From: Acholoe squamosa
Taxonomy: Eukaryota > Annelida > Polychaeta > Phyllodocida > Polynoidae
Assembly (NCBI GenBank): GCA_949317995.1
Contig: OX439044.1
Location: 46,518,166 to 46,582,165 of the forward strand
Direction: 5' to 3'
DNA length: 64,000 nt
The number at the start of each line of letters is the position of its first letter. Position 1 is the first letter of the stretch. A program made the translations under genes and the position numbers. The notes under the pieces are model-generated. The model worked only from the letters and a program-made list of their open reading frames with translations. It was not told where the DNA came from and ran no database searches. This document shows, one piece after another, positions 1 to 10,093 of this stretch.

Positions 1-326
1 AAAGACTCAGACAGTAAGTAGTTTCTGATGGACTCCAGACAAGGTCAACATAAACAACACAGGATCAGACCACTAACACACACCACTCCTACAACCCTCA
101 GTCCATCCCCTCCACCCCTTGTCACTGGCAGAGTCATATCAGTGGAAGATACATCTCTGCCAACTGGTCAGTTCCACATCTAAGTTGGATGGTCATACAC
201 GTACCGGCATAGACACAAGAAAAGGAGTGACCGCTTCTTCAGAGAACAATCTAAAGGAACACAATTCTGTTGGATGATTATATTTCCAAAAGCAACAAGG
301 ACAACCAAGGGAAATCCAAGAAAACA

Positions 327-3300
327 ATGATGGCTTCTGGGGTCATCGTGGTGAGTCTTTTTGAATCATACTATTCATAGAACTACCCTAGTAGGTTGCT
401 GTGATATGAAATGTGCTGCAATCTTTTATCAGCATCGTTTATTAGACCCATGTGATTCCTCTCTTTCAAGCTAATTGCATTCTATTGAACAGATTTGCCT
501 TAATTGTGATTTATGTTACATATACCCATCAAGCTATGTACGTATACGTTTATATATACCCCCTATGATGAAGAGCTGTGGTACAGGCCTAGACATAGCC
601 ATACCATTTTAGAGACCGCAATAAATAGCAGGAAAGAGGTTAGATATCTGTTGAAAGAACGATGACTTAGAAATATTATAGATGACTCTCTTAGAACGCA
701 AACCTGGGAGAGTCTGGTGGCTAGGTGGCCATTGGAAGTAGAATAATGAAATATGTCAAAGTGATATTAAGAACAACTTGAGATTTTCAGCCAACATTCA
801 AGTGAAATCCCACGCCATGCAGTGGGGAAAATCGCCCACCCTCCCTTGTGTAGCTATTTAGATGATATAATATATTTTATGGCATATAGGCATGATACAT
901 TTAGTCATTTGAATACAACTAAAGGCTACAAGGTCTCCTAAAGTATTCTTGTGGAAGTGATCATTCTTTTACACCAGAGTGTGTAGTTGGTTTCGCGTGG
1001 ATGGCCGGGAAAAAATTGCACCCTTGCTGCGAGGGTCAAAACTGTTTTGCCCCCTCCCCTGATTTTTTTTTTCTTTTTTTTTGTGCTGAAAACAGGTATA
1101 ATGAGTTTGCCCTCAACTCCTCAGAGGGGCTGAAAAAAAATGTAGCCCTCCTTCCAGTAAAGTGATCGAAAAAATGTTGCCCCCTCAAGCCCACCACCTA
1201 CCCTGTTGTTAAAAAAAAGTCACTCCCTAAGTGTGATAATTATAATAACTGTGAAGCACAGTGCACATCCAGGTAAGGATCCATCTGCTGGTGTATGGCC
1301 TATTTATAGTTGGATGTTTATGTTCGTCGATCCAAAGGTCTGTTGACAGTAGCCCACTGTCCTCTGTCAGGACCCACGTTGATGTTTATAATCTACCCAT
1401 ATATATGGCCTCTCTATCTCCCTCTCTCCTATGGTGGGAGGTATCCCTCATAATCACCCAGCTGATACACAGCGTCTAGTCCCTATCAGGTCAGTATAAG
1501 ACGTTGTCCCAATCAAGCTATATTAGGCTATCAAGGACACTAGATGTTATTTCTATATGTTCTATATATTAGCATATAGAGGTGGAAAATAAAGGGTACC
1601 TGTTTTAGTGTTATTTGTCATCAATCCATACCAATCAGGGAAGTTGGAACACAGTTGTATACTTGTGCTGAGGATGCTGTGTTAGGCTGCTGTCCTCTGG
1701 TCAGGATTAGCCTACCCCCGGGAGCCTACCCCAAGGTCGAGGATCACGTTATCATGAAAGTAGACTTGCTAGAGTTCAGTGACTTTTATTGCAATCAGTT
1801 TTGATTGGGAATACATCAACTGGGCTAGTCTAGTACTGGGCCTCCTGCAGGGTAGATACATGTGGTCTGTCTTTTCAATGTTGATGTAATTAAATGTTGC
1901 CTTACTATATTCCTCTAGGTCTTGGCACTACTGGCATTATTACCCGTCCGTGATGCTTCATTATCTGGATCCCAAATGAACTACAGGATCCCACAGGTAC
2001 CACCATCTGTTGCACAGGTCAAAGAGGATAATACCCGACCCAAAGCCACTGAAGGTATCTTATGTAGCATACGACAACCCATCCGGCTTGCCATAACCTT
2101 GTACTGCACTGTCGCGCGAAAGTCGCCTGTTTCATTTTACCTTTTTTTCAAGTATATGTACATGTATACCTCTTATAACAACCTCATTAATATCATATGC
2201 CCGACCCCCGCACTTCCTACCCAAGCCCATGTGGAAAAATGCGGGGTTTTTTTCTTGCGTGTTTTATCATAAAAAGGGCGTTTTTCCTTGTCAACTCCGT
2301 GTTTATTAAAAAAAGGGTATTATTTGCACCACTGTCTCTGTAAATGTAAAGGTATCTTCATGTCTCTCTGATGTAAAATGATAGGGTATGACATCCTCAA
2401 AAAGGGCAAACTTTTTTTTGTTGTAGATGTTTCTTTTACAGATTCATCTATTGTATGGAATTATTCTTTTTCTTCATATCACAGACTACCCTGATGGATT
2501 TTGGTTTGGCACCCAGTCACTGCTCTGTGTCATGGGTATGACGGGCTCTCCCTCCTCTGGTCGGAAACGACGTGATATCATGAGCCCTTCCCGATATTCT
2601 CTGCGTTTTTCACACCGCGTCCTGTACTACCGAGGCGCCCTCTATGAGTGGGGCACTGGGACACTAGGGTACTTTATTGGTACAGCGCCTTCTGTGGTGG
2701 AATGTGCCATTAAATGGGAGGAAGAGCCGACAGGAAACAGTACCTGTTCACCAGACACTATCAGGGAGTTCACCTACGACTACAGGTCAGTTAAAATATG
2801 TATCTGAAAAAAAAAACCCAAAAAAACCCTGAAGCAAGAGGGATCTATTATTAAACACTACATCATGAAGAAGGCAATGAGTTATCTTGCCAAATTGAAT
2901 TAAGAATTAAGTGCATCCTAGAGGTGCCTTCATTTAAGTAGGAGAGAACAAGGTCAAAAATCACATTATGTTCTAAAAACCATAAAATTCATATAGCTGC
3001 CTACACCCAGGCATGGGACTGGGTTTTGCAGAAATTTCCAAGATAGTGTGTCAATCCTTTCTGTGGATGCTATTTGTCGGAGGATACCTTCCAAAATCTA
3101 AGACCCCCCCCCCCCGATCAATTAAAAAAAAAATTCTCAGTGGATCTGTGCAAATCACAAGAATTTCCTGAAGAACCCCATGCCTGTGCACCAGATAAGC
3201 GTATGACATCAGTTGATTACCATTCTCTTTTCATCCTAAAATGTACAGATCAAGGTATGGCGTCTACAACATTGCCACCAACAACTGCCACCACTTTGCA

Positions 3301-3474
3301 AACCGCATCTCTGAGTTGCTCTCCTCTCCGAGTTGCTCTGCTCTGCCCAGCGACTGGACGCGAGTAACTCGGCGCTTCTGGCGCTACCTGGGGGAGCTGA
3401 TAGAGGGCGTCAGTGAGGACCCACACAAACTGGATGATATCAACGATCACTATGATCGCACAACCATACACTGA
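327..3474 (+). CDS. Secreted PPPDE/LRAT-like protein, four exons, 228 aa
   Basis: Coding exons are 327-350, 1919-2054, 2485-2785 and 3249-3474. All junctions are GT-AG and the phases agree (0, 1, 2), giving 687 nt. The first exon encodes only eight residues; joined to exon 2 it forms a signal peptide (hydrophobic VLALLALL core) split by an intron. The mature part has an RKRR basic site at residues 80-83 that could be cleaved, a His at 97 in SHRVLYYRGALYEWG, an N-glycosylation site (NST, 138-140) and a Cys at 167 in YNIATNNCHHFAN. A catalytic His before an NC-motif Cys is the order seen in circularly permuted papain-fold families (PPPDE/DESI, LRAT), so a thiol hydrolase or acyltransferase is possible. 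That function is inferred from two motifs only. The gene model is solid; the family is tentative. A tandem ATG lies at 327 and 330. Confidence 0.72.
351..1918 (+). other. Intron 1 of the secreted gene
   Basis: The donor reads GTG|gtgagt at 351 and the acceptor ctctag| at 1918. The 1.57 kb intron is AT-rich. It holds T- and A-runs around 1060-1215 within decayed repeat sequence (repeated 'gccccctc'-type words at 1040-1200). I see no RNA gene or coding exon in it. Confidence 0.6.
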
Positions 3475-3485
3475 GGAGCTGACCA

Positions 3486-3651
3486 GTGGCTGATTTAGAG
3501 GGGGTCACGGGGGCGCGCCCCCCTCCTTTTTGCCAGTACTTAAGAGTTTGATAGCATATTTCGGACCCTAAAATGTGGTCTAAAAAGGGGGGTGGGCACC
3601 CTCTTTTGAGGCCGCACCCCATTCTTTTCCATATCCTAGATCCGCCACTGA
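3486..3651. mobile_element. hAT-like MITE, CAGTGGC ends
   Basis: It begins CAGTGGCTGATTTAGAGG and ends CCTAGATCCGCCACTG, an imperfect terminal inverted repeat, with a GC-rich GGGGCGCGCCCCCC block inside. It sits in the 3' untranslated region of the secreted gene, 12 bp after the stop. Related copies lie at 4881-5033, 8771-8940 and 15758-15922. No clear target duplication is left. Confidence 0.6.
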
Positions 3652-4300
3652 CTTAGCTCACTGAGGTAATGGACTGAACTGTGTGCCCCCTTGCTGGCAG
3701 GTCTAACTGGGAAGTGATAATCTCCAACAGTCGATGGTATTGTCGTGAATAGTTGAAGAAGGAATGTCAGGGTATAATTTAATCATAATATCGTAAAAAC
3801 TGTATGCGAGAGGAGGTGAACGAACTACTCTACTGTCTATTAAAGCGTTTTCTTTTATATTTCATTCATATCATTTTTCATTGATTTTAAAGGCAGGTCG
3901 AGCAAAGAAATCTCTCCCTATCCATTATACTTCTCTTCAGTTTTGGAGGACGCTATCATAATTTCCTAACTACTCGGATATGTATATGTCAATACACTCC
4001 CAATTGGCAGCACATATAATCTGTACATAAAGATCGAATAAACCAAACACATATTTTGTGAATAAATATATTTATTTGTGATCTTACATAATTTGTCACA
4101 ATTTTCCCGCCCTAACCGCATAAGATAAACACCAAGAGGACACCAGGCGACCATCGCCACTCCTCCAAGATACAACCAATAACTCTCAGATGTAACTAAT
4201 GTGGAACCCAAGACAGCAATCAAAAACCTGCAATAAGTTTTGGTATTTATGGTAACCAACCTAAATCTTGTTACTATGGAGACTATTAATATATCACAGC
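3652..4300. other. 3' flank of the secreted gene, no gene seen
   Basis: AT-rich DNA after the stop codon. An ATTAAA at about 3839 and an AATAAA at about 4036 are possible polyadenylation signals. The open frames on either strand here have no recognisable content. Confidence 0.4.
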
Positions 4301-4303
4301 CGT

Positions 4304-4372
4304 GACATTATCAGTAATGACACACACTTCTGTGACATCATCGGTGACGTCAGACAGTCCTGTGACGTCATA
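4304..4372 (+). promoter_or_regulatory. Cluster of TGACGTCA (CRE/ATF) words
   Basis: Two perfect palindromic TGACGTCA octamers (4345-4352, 4363-4370) and a near match TGACATCA (4333-4340) lie in 70 bp as a degenerate tandem of about 15-30 bp. CRE octamers bind CREB/ATF bZIP factors. No gene start is evident next to it, so the array may simply be a repeat. Confidence 0.35.
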
Positions 4373-4559
4373 AGTGGTACCATGCCGAACACGTCTGTGA
4401 CATTAGGGATGCAACAAGAAGGTAGGCACAAAGACAATAGCCACCACCGAAGTTTCAAAGTTTTGATTTACACGTACAGACAAACTCAAGATATGAAACC
4501 AAATAGTGTCAGTTTTCACACTGAATCATAATCATTTCCATCTCTGAATCGGGAAGATG

Positions 4560-4706
4560 CAGGGGCGTAGGAAAAGGGGGGACCAGGGGGGCCTGGGCCC
4601 CCCAATAATGAAGCGGTTCCCTATATAAGCCTATATAAAAATATAGCGGGCCCCCCCAACCGAGACCCCTGGGCACCCCCTATAAAAATTTGCTTCCTAT
4701 GCCCTG
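4560..4706. mobile_element. hAT-like MITE with 5-bp AGATG duplication
   Basis: The ends are CAGGGGCGTAGGAA and TTCCTATGCCCTG, a near-perfect inverted repeat. AGATG flanks it directly on both sides (4555-4559, 4707-4711). A 147-bp element with a 5-bp duplication fits a non-autonomous hAT of the 5-bp target class. Confidence 0.75.
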
Positions 4707-4880
4707 AGATGGACCCCTACAATGTAAATTTTCGAGTAAAAAAAGCCAGGTAAATATCACTTAAAATGTCAAACCTTTAGAAATTAATGAGTTGGTGTTT
4801 GCGATTTATGTATCAGGAGTTTAGTGGGTGTATCAGCGAAGACCAGGTCTTTGTATAATAATACACCTTCCCTCCTATAT

Positions 4881-5033
4881 ACAGTGGCAGATTTAGAGGG
4901 GGGCGTGGGGCGCCCCCCCCCCTTTTTCCCTGTACTTAAGAGTTTAACTAAATATATTTACCCTCGAATTTAGCCAAAATAAGGGGCTAAATGAGGGGCG
5001 CCCCCCCTTTTCAAAATCCTGCATCCGACCCTG
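4881..5033. mobile_element. hAT-like MITE, CAGTGGCAGA type
   Basis: It starts CAGTGGCAGATTTAGAGG and carries the same cgcccccc and 'cttaagagttt' interior words as the element at 3486-3651. The 3' end is eroded (ATCCGACCCTG). Confidence 0.55.
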
Positions 5034-5039
5034 TCTGAC

Positions 5040-6318
5040 GCATCATGCCATCCTTGTTAAGAGGATGTCCTCAATACATACTATGTCAAATTATGTCAAA
5101 CCTAGACCATGTGACTTAGAGTAAGCTTCCCACAAGTATAATACGGCCGTATAATACATGTTTAGATTTTAACATTGATTCAAAATGTTATGACAGTTCA
5201 ATCTCCCATGGTAATACATGTAGCTGACAAGAAAAACTAAGACCATGATGCGCTCTGAGATGTGCATCCCAATGAATGTGACTCTATGATACCCAGGTGT
5301 TAGATAAATCAGGGAGGTTTGAGCTGTTAACTGCTTGTCATCCCAATACGAGCATTCCATATACCTATACCATGATTAGTTTAGTTGTATTCTATCAGAA
5401 TATCACCGGATATATGCAACATTGCACATTTTACACCGTATTAAGGTAACATTTTCTTCTTCATCATGACTTGACCTTGGATTTTTATTTTCATACATAA
5501 CCTTAACACACAACATCAGTAACAAGCATACTTGAACATTTTACCATACATTTCCGCACATTTATATCACAGACGATGCATAGCATCATATAAAAGTCTT
5601 CACATAGAGAACTGTCCTACTGGAGGACTTCATAGCAGAAAACCTTAATTGTATATTAATCCTTGAACCCTTTAAGGGCAGCATAATGTATTAACACATC
5701 ATGCACAATGACCATTATCATGATTGCAACCCTGACTAGTTTACTCACAAGGTGGTACTTTTGCTGAATTCCTAACATCGCATTCCCAAGTAGCCCAGTG
5801 GCACTGCATTGCTGTATCATGCCAACTCAGTGTATCAATGCGGTCAGATGCATGATGCATTCGGCCAGTAGCGGCGTGTAATCGGGCATACCGTAATACA
5901 ATATGCTGCATCATAACTTAAAGCCCCTGTCATAGACGTCACTACCCCACCCCCACAAAAAAAGAGAGTAAAGGAAAACAAGAAAGAAAATGAAAGAAAT
6001 CAATTACGTCAATTGTCAATAATCATGTACACATTACCAGTACCACTCCAAATTCGATGGCTAATATCTAAAAAGAGCAGTAATGCAATGTTTTATGAGC
6101 AGAATATTAAGCAGTCATTTCCATAATGTCATTTAGATGTTACACAATGCTGAACGCATTTTAAGTGTAGGGGCCAGCTCTGGCTGTGAGTCCATGGCGG
6201 TATGCTATCTGTCCCCGTTTTGGTTGCACCAGCCCCCCGGGGCTGGTCAGCCAGTAAACACTGCCCCCTTGTGTCATACCAATCCAGATGTAGGTGGAAG
6301 GTAGAGAACGTCAGGTCT
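5040..6318. other. Intergenic DNA, no gene seen
   Basis: I see no splice-framed coding sequence or recognisable mobile element. A short GC-rich stretch at 6170-6260 (ccagccccccggggctgg) contains a perfect palindrome. Confidence 0.4.
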
Positions 6319-6390
6319 GGGAATGTAGCTCAGTGGTAGAGCGCTCGCATGCAAGTTGAGAGGTCCCGGGTTCGAAACCCGGTGTTTCCA
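6319..6390 (+). tRNA. tRNA-like locus (Ala-like body, loop reads GCA)
   Basis: This 72-nt cloverleaf has an intact D arm (GCTCAGTGGTAGAGC), a perfect T stem and loop (CCCGGGTTCGAAACCCGG) and an acceptor stem GGGAATG/TGTTTCC with three G-T pairs. The body resembles metazoan tRNA-Ala. The canonical anticodon loop is ATGCAAG, which places GCA (Cys) in the anticodon and leaves one C-T mismatch in the anticodon stem. Shifting the loop by one base would give TGC (Ala). The A and B box promoters are intact. It may be a functional but odd tRNA, or a tRNA pseudogene / SINE head. Confidence 0.7.
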
Positions 6391-8129
6391 AGTATGTTTT
6401 CGCCGACCTCTACAAAAGTAAGGAGGAGTGAACCAAAATACCTCAACAGATGAATGTTTATAAGTGGTATACAGCATGCCATTATAGCCTCTGACGACAA
6501 CAAAGAACAGCGCGGTATACATGTAAGAAAATAGTTTACATCTAAGAAAATAACTATTAAAAAAATATTACTTCTCTAAATTTCTAATAGTCTTAAATGT
6601 ACAGCATTAAGCGCCAGGTATTTGGAAGCTCCTTACACATATTCCACCTATAAACAAAAGGTACAGCACCGAGGGAATTTATAACAGAACGCTTGTGCAC
6701 ATTCTCACAAAAAAACTAGACAAAATGTCTATACAATCACCATTCACTAACGTTCGATTTTTCATTTACTCGAAAACAGAAAAAGAAAGAAGTCAATTAT
6801 AGTTTTATCGTAACTTGATCCCCCTTTACATTCGCGCCTAAGCCCATGACTAGAAAAAAAACCATTGGTCTATCTGTAACTCTTCCAAACCAAGTTAATA
6901 TTGTTTAAAAAGATACATTGTAAACGTTAATATAATATACAACTGAGCTTAAATATGCACCATAGGAACTGAGCAACTGTAAAGGCAGCAGAATCCGGAA
7001 GTAACTTTTCTATCTCATTCTTGAACGTTTTAATATCCTAACGTTCAAACATAGAATTATCTTTTTCAGCGGTTATTACCTAACCTAATCCTGTAGAGAC
7101 GGTATTTTGTTAACACGAGCAGGCCAATGCTCTATTATCTGACGGGTTACCAAAAAGCTAATACACGCATTTTCAGTTATGCTCATTGCCAAGACGGTTA
7201 CATAAAGCCATTCAATTTAACCGTAATCCCAGACAATATTATCATACATGCATTAAACATGTAACCGTAGACCTGCTGTGGCAACCATCAAACTTAATTC
7301 AAATTAACTGATCGTACTTAATCATACAGACCATAGACACCTTTATGATTATCAATAATTGATTCAATAAAACATTGGTTCAATTCGATTTGTGATAGCC
7401 ATACAATTGTGTGTGAGCAGTTTTGATATTGGTAAGGTATAATTTCAAGCTCAGTAGTGATTCATCTATGATTAAAATGGATCACATCTGGCTTGTGGAA
7501 GATTTCCTAATATCATTGTATAATTAAAACAGTATTTCATATTTATGTACAGATGGAGAGTCGATATCATAAGTTCTTTGTTTCAAATGACATTGCAGAA
7601 TTGGTATAACTCAAAGAATGTGCAGGTATTACATATACATAACATAGGTAATAGGTATATTACAGCAACACTGCTGGAAATAATGAATGTGATCAATTAA
7701 AGTTGCTTTTGAAATTGGCGTGACCTTAATTATGGGAGGAATAAGAAATATCCAATTATCCCATAGCAAAAAAACAAACAAAAAATCTCATGTAATAGTT
7801 CATTCCTCAATGTGATATAAGAATTCAGAATCAGTTAGATTAAGGAGAAAAAACTGTCAAAAGTACGTATCATTGGGACATCCACACATTTGAGTAAATT
7901 CCCTGATAATAATAAAAAAAATATTCACTAGCCACACACCTGAAAGAAAGGGAAATGTGTGTCCATATCATCAGTTCATAGATCATGTAATATAGTAACC
8001 ACCCCTACCTATGATAAGATTATTATAAATTTCTCACCACTTAAGCATCTTGATCCCTTTCTATAGATAAGTTTCAGCGCTTTAATCTAAAGCCAATGCA
8101 TTTGTACAACTCAGCTTAACGCAGTTTAG
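6391..8129. other. Intergenic AT-rich DNA, nothing recognised
   Basis: About 1.7 kb of AT-rich sequence. I find no long open frame, no clear inverted repeat pair and no exon-like splice context. Confidence 0.4.
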
Positions 8130-8327
8130 GAGCATTAGGAGTGAGTAATAGATGTTTAACGCCATTTCGAGAGCTAAGGTCATATTCATGGCGAGAACGA
8201 CATTACACAATTTCACAGAGGAATGTGTCAGTGCCCGCACATATGTGCACCACACACATCCTGAGGGGATAGGAAAGATGAGAAGTAGACCCTTTTAAGT
8301 GGGCTAGGGAAGCCCAGGAGCGTTAGC
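8130..8327 (-). mobile_element. SINE-like retroposon, copy 1
   Basis: On the minus strand it reads from GGGCTTCCCTAGCCCACTT to GGCGTTAAACATCTATTACTC, matching the copies at 41761 and 55361. It is flanked by an 11-bp duplication AGGAGC(A/G)TTAG. The GGCGTTAAAC plus simple-repeat tail is typical of short elements that borrow a LINE tail. No tRNA-like head is visible, so it may instead be a 5'-truncated LINE. Confidence 0.75.
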
Positions 8328-8770
8328 AGTTGACTACGTAATTAATGCAAAATTATGAAGTATCCAAATTCTGGCTTACATATATGACAGGTTTCCTATT
8401 TGTTCTTCACTTTACCTTCCTATATTTCTACCCGATAAACGATGTACAAACAATCTGTTCTAAATGTACCTGTAACAAAAATAATAAATTATGATCTGTT
8501 TTTTTTTTCTAAGTAGACGAGATCATATCGCCATCATATCTTATAGGACGTGCAGAGTGTCATAACTAAATGAGATCACATACTAGGAGCCAGAAGCAGC
8601 TTTGAGATAAGTCAGAGAATGGTGGCGTGGCAGTGAGACGCATAAGTTGATTATACATGTACTCAACATATTGTGACAATAAATGGGCGAAGTGTGTAAC
8701 ATTTTGGCAAGTCTCAATGAGAAATACCCCTTTCAAATGTTCTTAAACTCCATGAAATGAAAAAAAGTGG

Positions 8771-8940
8771 CAGTGGCGGATCCAGGGTTTCGAAAAAAAA
8801 GGGAGCGTGGCCCAAAAGAAGGGGGCACACCCGCTATTTCTGGCCAGAATTTTTGTCCAAAAATAACAAAAAACTAACAAACTGTTGAGTAGATACAAAA
8901 TGGAGAGGGTGCTCTCGCCCCATGTCTAAATCCGCCACTG
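8771..8940. mobile_element. hAT-like MITE, CAGTGGCGGATCC type
   Basis: The ends CAGTGGCGGATCCAGG and TCTAAATCCGCCACTG form an inverted repeat around a GC-rich core. It is the best preserved copy of this family in the window. Confidence 0.65.
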
Positions 8941-10093
8941 TCACTATTTTAGAGACCCTCATGCTGCTTTTTCAGTTTATCCTCTAGAACTGGTCATAAT
9001 TGAGCTAAATATATGCACGCCATACAGCATCCTGACCATTTTTTATGCCCTTTTTAAATGTTCTCATGGAATAGAATCTTTTAAAGCTGTGGAATGTGAA
9101 TGGAATGAAAACATTCTAGTTTTGCTTCTTCTATTTTAACATAGCCATGGCACGGAAAATCATTTCTACTTTTGATATTTTACCATTGGAGAGTAATATT
9201 GACCTCATTCAAAATCTGAAAGACTGTTTTCATTCCATTCACATTCCACATCTATCAAAAATGGTGACCCATGAGGTAATTTGAAAAGGGCATAAAAAAC
9301 TGTCAGGATAGTGTATAACATAACATGGCGAGTTATGGAGGATAAACTGAAAAACCGGTATGAGGGTCTTAAGTATCCTCATTAATTCCAATAAAGTACA
9401 AAACAAAAACGTATAACCACTTTCATATTTCCAAGCAAAATACATACTTTGACAGTGAACCAAAATATGACTACTCTTTTTCAAAGAGGCAAACTTTGAT
9501 CATGGTTAGAGTACAGAAAGAATATATTCAAATGTGAGAAATCTGGGTGTTATGCTCTTGAATAACAATGAAATCGTCATCTCACTTTACATCTCCCACA
9601 TATCATCTATTGTACACGTATAGAGAAAATCAGCCATCTCTTATATAACATGCATCATGGAGAAAATCATCTATTCCCCTTAAAAATAATAACATTAGAT
9701 ACAGATAACAACCATCAGCAACATTTGACATTAGTTGATATAATTACCATGAATAGCATTATACCATAACATCATTTCTCGATATATACACCACGTACAT
9801 ACCCTCCTGACTATATTATCATTGTACCATATCAATTTCATTTATTGAATATCATGTCTTAGACTGTCGAATGATATCACCTTCAAAATGGTAACTTTTT
9901 TTATAATAATCATAAAAACCGAATGAGATCTGGACACTGAGATTTGTCTAGATCATATGGTTATTTATTATTACAATTATAATCATCATTACAAACTCTC
10001 TTTGGAAAATAAGTATACACTTCATCACAGCTTTTGATGTTAATGATAATCAACAACAAGGCAGACATGTCGTCAGAGACGCAGCTGATGATG
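8941..10093. other. Intergenic / 3' flank of the SLC45A3-like gene
   Basis: AT-rich DNA. On the minus strand an AATAAA lies at about 9963-9968, some 130 bp past the transporter stop, and is a candidate poly(A) signal. An imperfect inverted repeat occurs around 9020-9310 (a tttttatgccctttttaaat arm and a gaaaagggcataaaaaa arm). Confidence 0.4.
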
